Made by a program: the position numbers and the translations under genes
NCBI RefSeq assembly: GCF_000344685.1
Contig: NW_006920433.1
Location: forward strand, 1-64,000
Direction: 5' to 3'
Origin: Gloeophyllum trabeum ATCC 11539
Taxonomy: Eukaryota > Basidiomycota > Agaricomycetes > Gloeophyllales > Gloeophyllaceae
DNA length: 64,000 nt
The notes under the pieces: model-generated
Database searches by the model: none
Seen by the model: only the letters and a program-made list of their open reading frames with translations
What the model was told of the DNA's origin: nothing
Shown here: positions 59,352 to 64,000 of the stretch, piece by piece
How positions within the stretch are numbered: the first letter of the stretch is position 1
Layout of the letters: each line of letters opens with the position of its first letter

Positions 59352-60773
59352 ATGCGCGGCGTTATCAACTTCCTTTCTCAGTATGCCGCCGGCTTGGCTG
59401 CATCCCTGCTCTTTCCAGGCTACCCTACGTCTGAGCTCAATGCTGCCTTCATGTACCGGGAGGCCATTGTACCCTTGACCATCGACGCTGAAATCAAGAT
59501 TCTCAACATCACCGAACCTAAAGATCAGTATGAGCTGACTGGCCTATTTAGCAACTTTTACAACGTCTCGCAAAGCGCTGTTGTCGGCGCGCAAAATATC
59601 ACTACCACATACGATATCGCCACTTTCCTCTACGTGCCGAACAGCTTCCAACAAAATGGAACAGTCGAACTCCTCTTACACGGGTACGCTCCACGGCCCT
59701 GAGTAGACTGTGCCTGAGACTGACCATAGCGCAGTCTGGATGCTGATCATCGTTACTGGGATTTCGGCGGCCGGGGCTCTAAATACAACTATGTCGACGC
59801 TGCTTTGGCATCTGGCCATGCAGTCCTTCTCTACGATAGACTGGGCAAGCCCTTTCTTATTTTCTCTTCCAGTTGTTTCCTGAACTGTGATTAGGAGTTG
59901 GAAAGTCCGCTAAGCCCAGCGGTCTCGAAGTTCAGCTAGCAACCGACGTCGCCGTAGCCGCAGGGTTAGTAGATCATCTACGCAAAGGTGTCTCCGGTTA
60001 CTCCTTCGGGTCCGTCGTCGCCGTCGCACACTCGTTCGGCTCGTAAGTGTCCCTGCTTCATTACATGTCGTGACTAATGCTCATTCTTGTGAAGATCCAC
60101 TCTGAACAACCTCCTTGCCCAGAAAGGAGACCTCGTCGACGCTGCTATCATAACTGGATTCACCCCTTTCCTCGCTGGGATGGGATTCGCACCGTACGGC
60201 CTCAACCCCCAAGTCGCCTCCCTCTTCGACCCCAAATCTTTCGGTATGTCGCCGAATAGCTTGTCCGACATAGTTTTACTTAACTTTTGACAGGGAGCCT
60301 GGACCACTACTACGTCATCTCCGGGAATAAGTGGACGGACATGATGGCGTTCTTCTCCTACACAGGCTTCGAAAAGGACGTCTTCGAGGCGTATTTTGCT
60401 GGGCGCGGGACCGAGACGCTGGGCGAGCTGCTTACCCTTGCCGTCACCGAGGCGCCTGCGTACACTGGCCCCATCCTCATCATCAACCCCGACCACGATC
60501 TGTAAGTACAAACACTTCTTGCCAAACACTTCTTGCCGGAAGGCGGTAGCTTTTCTCATCACTTTCTCTCAAAGGACGTTCTGTAATGGCAATTGTCACC
60601 AGCCGCTGAACGGGAAGAAGGATCTGAACGAGGCTACGCTGGAGCTGTTCCCGAACAGACGGAGGGGCGACACGCACATGGTCGGGAACACGGGGCATAT
60701 CATGAACATGCACCTGAGTGCGCCTGGGGGATATGAAGTGATGCAAAAGTGGATCGCGGAAGTGCTTGCGTGA
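59352..60773 (+). CDS. Alpha/beta hydrolase (cluster)
   Basis: Six exons; introns 59684-59734, 59845-59894, 60043-60094, 60244-60293 and 60502-60574. The second begins with GC (GCAAGC) and is needed for the LLYDRLG|VGKSAKPSG join. A possible short hydrophobic N-terminus (YAAGLAASLLFPGYP), then VELLLHG (oxyanion strand), WDFGGRGSKYNYVDAAL, the nucleophile elbow VVAVAHSFGS, ILIINPDHDL (acid), and NTGHIMNMH (His). About 375 residues. The shape resembles fungal secreted or membrane-associated hydrolases of unknown substrate. In the cluster it might cleave or trans-esterify an ester made by the pathway (inference). Confidence 0.84.
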
Positions 60774-61181
60774 GTAGGATAGGACGCGTAGCACAAATTC
60801 CGCATGTATCCTCCGTGACAGGTAGCAAATTCCCTCATTGCTACTGACTCGTGTATGCCTCGTGCTTTTTCGCGGATCCGTTCGATTTTGCCTGTGGTGG
60901 GTCCATACGCCGGCAACTGTATTGAATCGCCTGAGGATGTACTTCCACTCTGCAATACTCGTTGTAAGAATATTGTGTCGGCGTACTGCGATTTACTACT
61001 CATGATACAATTCTATTGACTACTGTGCGAGTCCAGTGCCAGGCGACAAGACGAGCTCGACTGTCTTGCTCACTTTATTCCATCCGTTGAAGGATAGATT
61101 CCAGACATAACTGTTAGGACTAACATATTCACACGAATCTATCAATGAGGCGTGCTCCACTCTGCAATCTATCCATCGTAT
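60774..61181. other. Intergenic between convergent genes
   Basis: 3' flanks of the hydrolase (+) and the AT gene (-). No gene supported. Confidence 0.4.
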
Positions 61182-62781
61182 TTATTCACTGCTGCCAGGT
61201 CCATCTAAGCCGCCAGTCAATAAGCCTGCGTAATCAAAGCCACGATAAACACTCACCGTGTCTATCCCATACGTGAAGAGACGTCCGCACGCTTGAAGGA
61301 AGGCCATGTGTTCACTGACATACGTCGCGCCAGCCGCTAGACGACGAGCAGAAGGTGGACGTGCGCAGGGGCCAAAGGAGGCTCCGGCGCCCATGGCCTC
61401 GATGTACTGAGCACACATTAAACACATGCACCATGAAAGTCGGGAAGGCTCAACGCTCACCGGAGAAAGGGACGGATGCGGAGAGAGCTCTATGAAGGTC
61501 GATTGCTCCCCATATTCGGCCACCAACTTCTCAACGACAGGCTTCATCAATATCGTGCGCCGTATGCTGTCCCACACGTAGTCCACCGTCGGTGCATCCG
61601 TCTTCCACTCCCCTGTGACACTAGACATCATCGGGATAACCGGCGCCCTGACGCACTTGCCATGCAGCTCGAATATCCGCTCGACCTCCTCACGGAACGG
61701 CGCCTCCGAGAGGTCGAGGAACGGCGAGTGCACGGCGCTGCCGACGTGGATGCGGGTGTACGACGCACCCGGTGGGAGGTTATCCGCAAAGTACTCGACG
61801 TCGGCGGAGGGCCCGACGACGCCCATCACGGTGGGCGTGATGAAGCTCGAGATGTAGAGGTTCCGCCGGATGTGGGTTGGGAGCGTGTCCATGGCTTGCA
61901 TGACGAGTGCGTTGGAGACGTCCATGACGCCGATGACGAGGCCGCCGGAGTTGTCGATGCGCAGGAGGGCGCGCCCGATCGCGATTACGATTTTTACCGC
62001 CATCTGTGGTTCGACATCGTTATTGTGTGGTCCTAAGGTATACGCGGAAGAGGAGTATAAGTACATACCTCCCGTGAAATCGCACCGGAACCGTACAATG
62101 CCGTAGTTTCTCCGAGGGAGAATCCCAGTACTACATCCGGAGAGACATTGATTGACCGTAGCAAGTCGTACATAGCGATCTGATATATAGCGTTTGCAAG
62201 ACAGACCACATCACCAGGCCAGATATCCATATGCTCCAGATCCAGTCGCTGGGACGGCTGGCCGATGAACAATCCCGTATCAGACAAGAACGATCGTCCG
62301 GTGTGCTGCACATGGATCTTGTCGCACTCGTACACAGACTGAGCGAAGACGGGGTGGCGCATCAGGTCATGCCCTTGCTGCCAGTACTGGGGCCCTGTTC
62401 CGCCGAACGTGAACATCAGTCGCTTGGGTCGCTCGGGCAGGGAGACAGGTTTGGCGTATTGGGCGGTTTGCTGCGACTCCGCGACCGCGAAGGTCCGGTA
62501 AGGAAGCAACTTCGCATTAGCGTTGCGGTTGAGTGCTATTTCACTCGGAGGCACGTTGTGCGTCGAATCCTTGTTAGCTATGTAATCTTCTAGGGCATCG
62601 AGAGATTTCGCGGCTAGGGAGACTCGTCCATACGTCTTCCCAAGGCGATTGGAAGAACATGCGCACCTGCAGTGAAGAGCCGCTGCGTGGTCTTCTTAGG
62701 CGCTACTGGTGGCCCGAGTACCGCTTCTAGAGGCAAAGTGAATTTTAGGCCTGTAAATTAATGAATCGGCCTACCTCCCAT
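61182..62781 (-). CDS. Free-standing PKS-type acyltransferase, or truncated second PKS (AT only)
   Basis: Only the AT region of a PKS is present. After a KS-AT linker piece (LPLEAVLGPPVAPKKTTQRL, about 62740-62680) an intron of about 44 bp lies at the same place as in the full PKS (after LFT-A/M). Then SLAAKSLDALEDYI, PYRTFAVAES, MFTFGGTGPQYWQQGHDLM, RSFLSDTGLF, the active-site GFSLGETTALYGSG, and after another intron VKIVIAIGRALLRIDNSGG, HVGSAVHSPFLD (catalytic His) and FIELSPHPSLSPV. It ends soon after RPPSARRLAAGA and GRLFTYGID, where the DH should begin. No DH or later domain follows, and no clear KS precedes. The frame is otherwise open and the Ser and His are kept. The 5' end is unresolved (possible ATG at 62781). 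Confidence 0.7.
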
Positions 62782-64000
62782 GTTAAAGTATGACTGGGAT
62801 TGCGCAAACACAGCAACGCGCCTCTTACGGGGACTGCGCGGGGTGGAGGCAATATCTTCAACTCACGGTAAGGGCAACAACTTAGCTATCGTACACGTCG
62901 CAAAACCGCTCAATGCCCGATGTCAAGGGTATGGTAAGACTAACAGATAAGCCGCCAAATTCAGCAGTAGATCGCCAGGGCTCGCGCAAAGCCACGCATT
63001 CCGCCTCAGGCCGAGCATCTAAATCGTCTATGGCTTCTCTGCCAATCAAGATGAAATGTCGGTCTTTCACCGGACGAAACGCTATCATCTTCTAGGCTGG
63101 ATAGGGACCCTGAAAACAGACCCGAGTCACCTCGAGCATCTCCATGTATTGTTCCTCACGGAATTACTTGTGGATCTCAGCTTTGCAATAGGGAGATGTT
63201 CTGATCTGACCTGCGCTCGAATAGAAATGATGGACAGTGAGCAAAGACTGAATCGTAATCGGCGTTTTCTGACAATGCCATATTTGCACATACGGGCGAT
63301 TAGTACCTCCGCCGAGCGGAGACTAACGAGCACTGCAGAGCAGTCCACTAACGCCGGACAAGTCGTACGAACAGCTTTCGTGATGCGGTAACAGATCCAA
63401 GATGCAGAAATTTGCAAGACGGAAGCAAATGCCATGATTGATAGCCGTGGCTATGCCAGCTGCAAGTCCGGACCGGGATAGTTGCCGGCCATCGGCACGC
63501 TCTGGGGTTAGGAGTAGGGTCGTCATGGCGGGATTTTCTTCTTTTGGTACCGCCGTCGTCCTCTCTCAGGCTCCCGTACTTGCATGAGTAGACGGAGGTT
63601 TCTGTGACCTTGACATTGCGAGATGCACGGAAAAATGCGGCACCTTTCTGTGCTGAGACGCACCCCTTAGCGCCAGAGCGATCCACACGCCACAACTTCA
63701 TCCTATAATTGCCACAAAGACCGTGCAAGACGGCAATCCTTCTATTCTCGAGCATCAGGGCCATCTCTGACCCCGAAAGAGCGCCCAGGATCAAGGCCGC
63801 CTGTTGTAATGTAGGCGGTCACAAGGACCTGGATGACAAGACGTTCCGTATAGGAAATTGTTGGGCAACTCTTGGCTCGTAATTCTGGCGAGCTGAGGAT
63901 TAAAGTGATCTCCACCCCGGATTGCGACATTTACCTCAGAGAAAGACGCTCGCATAGATCTCGTTCGACGCCCAAGATAATCATATCAATTGGATGCTTA
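62782..64000. other. Right edge of window; no clear gene
   Basis: A 68-codon minus-strand frame at 63088-62882 (contains FILIGREAIDDLDARPEAE) looks protein-like but matches no family I know. It might be an upstream exon of the AT gene or a remnant. No KS active-site motif was found in this stretch, so the missing KS of the AT gene is not simply frameshifted here. Nothing else supported. Confidence 0.3.

Noticed and set aside
62635..62690. Frameshift in the KS-AT linker of the free-standing AT
   Set aside because: A 44-bp GT-AG intron at this place keeps phase and matches the intron position of the full PKS, so no frameshift is needed.
62751..62774. A 24-bp intron after ATG-GGA-G at the AT gene start
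   Set aside because: It would be too short for a normal spliceosomal intron; the 5' end is therefore left open.
62882..63088. Independent 68-codon gene
   Set aside because: No family similarity, no stop-to-start context and no partner exon could be shown.
1..64000. Bacterial-style features (operons, ribosome-binding sites, CRISPR, prophage)
   Set aside because: Intron-rich genes and protein families are fungal; none of these features is expected or seen.

Overview
The window is nuclear DNA of a filamentous basidiomycete, most probably an Agaricomycete (inference). Genes are split by many GT-AG introns of about 45-75 bp. There are several F-box genes, a fungal seven-helix membrane protein, secreted GPI-anchored and S33-type proteins, a fragment of a KDZ-transposon-associated cysteine-cluster protein, and a secondary-metabolite cluster with a reducing polyketide synthase, two P450s and a GMC oxidoreductase. 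No rRNA, intact tRNA or CRISPR array was seen. Exon borders were worked out by eye from splice signals, reading phase and family motifs; where this failed, the entry says so.

Layout. 1-3100: repeat-rich left edge with a KDZ-associated fragment, two kinds of short tandem repeat, and a 1.3 kb element with 110 bp inverted ends that contains a tRNA-like promoter and a truncated Tc1/mariner-like transposase. 3100-22300: mixed genes: F-box protein, GPI-anchored protein, alpha/beta hydrolase, DenD-like dehydrogenase, S33/TAP-type hydrolase, F-box protein with acidic tail, seven-helix protein, class II aldolase, and a frameshifted relic of the alpha/beta hydrolase. 22300-34400: F-box paralogues (two pairs across the window) and one uncharacterised multi-exon gene, separated by gene-poor DNA.

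34400-62800: a probable biosynthetic gene cluster. Order: PKS (-), FMN-binding PNPOx-like protein (+), P450 (-), small unknown (-), GMC oxidoreductase (+), SDR (+), P450 (-), alpha/beta hydrolase (+), free-standing acyltransferase or PKS fragment (-). The PKS reads KS-AT-DH-CMeT-degenerate ER-KR-ACP-TE, so a methyl-branched, partly unsaturated (possibly polyene) chain released by the TE is the simplest prediction. The two P450s, GMC enzyme, SDR, FMN protein and hydrolase would be tailoring enzymes. Several gene pairs share divergent promoters.

The points most worth checking are the free-standing AT, the altered active-site residues in the PKS DH and ER and in the GMC enzyme, and GC-AG introns in at least three genes.
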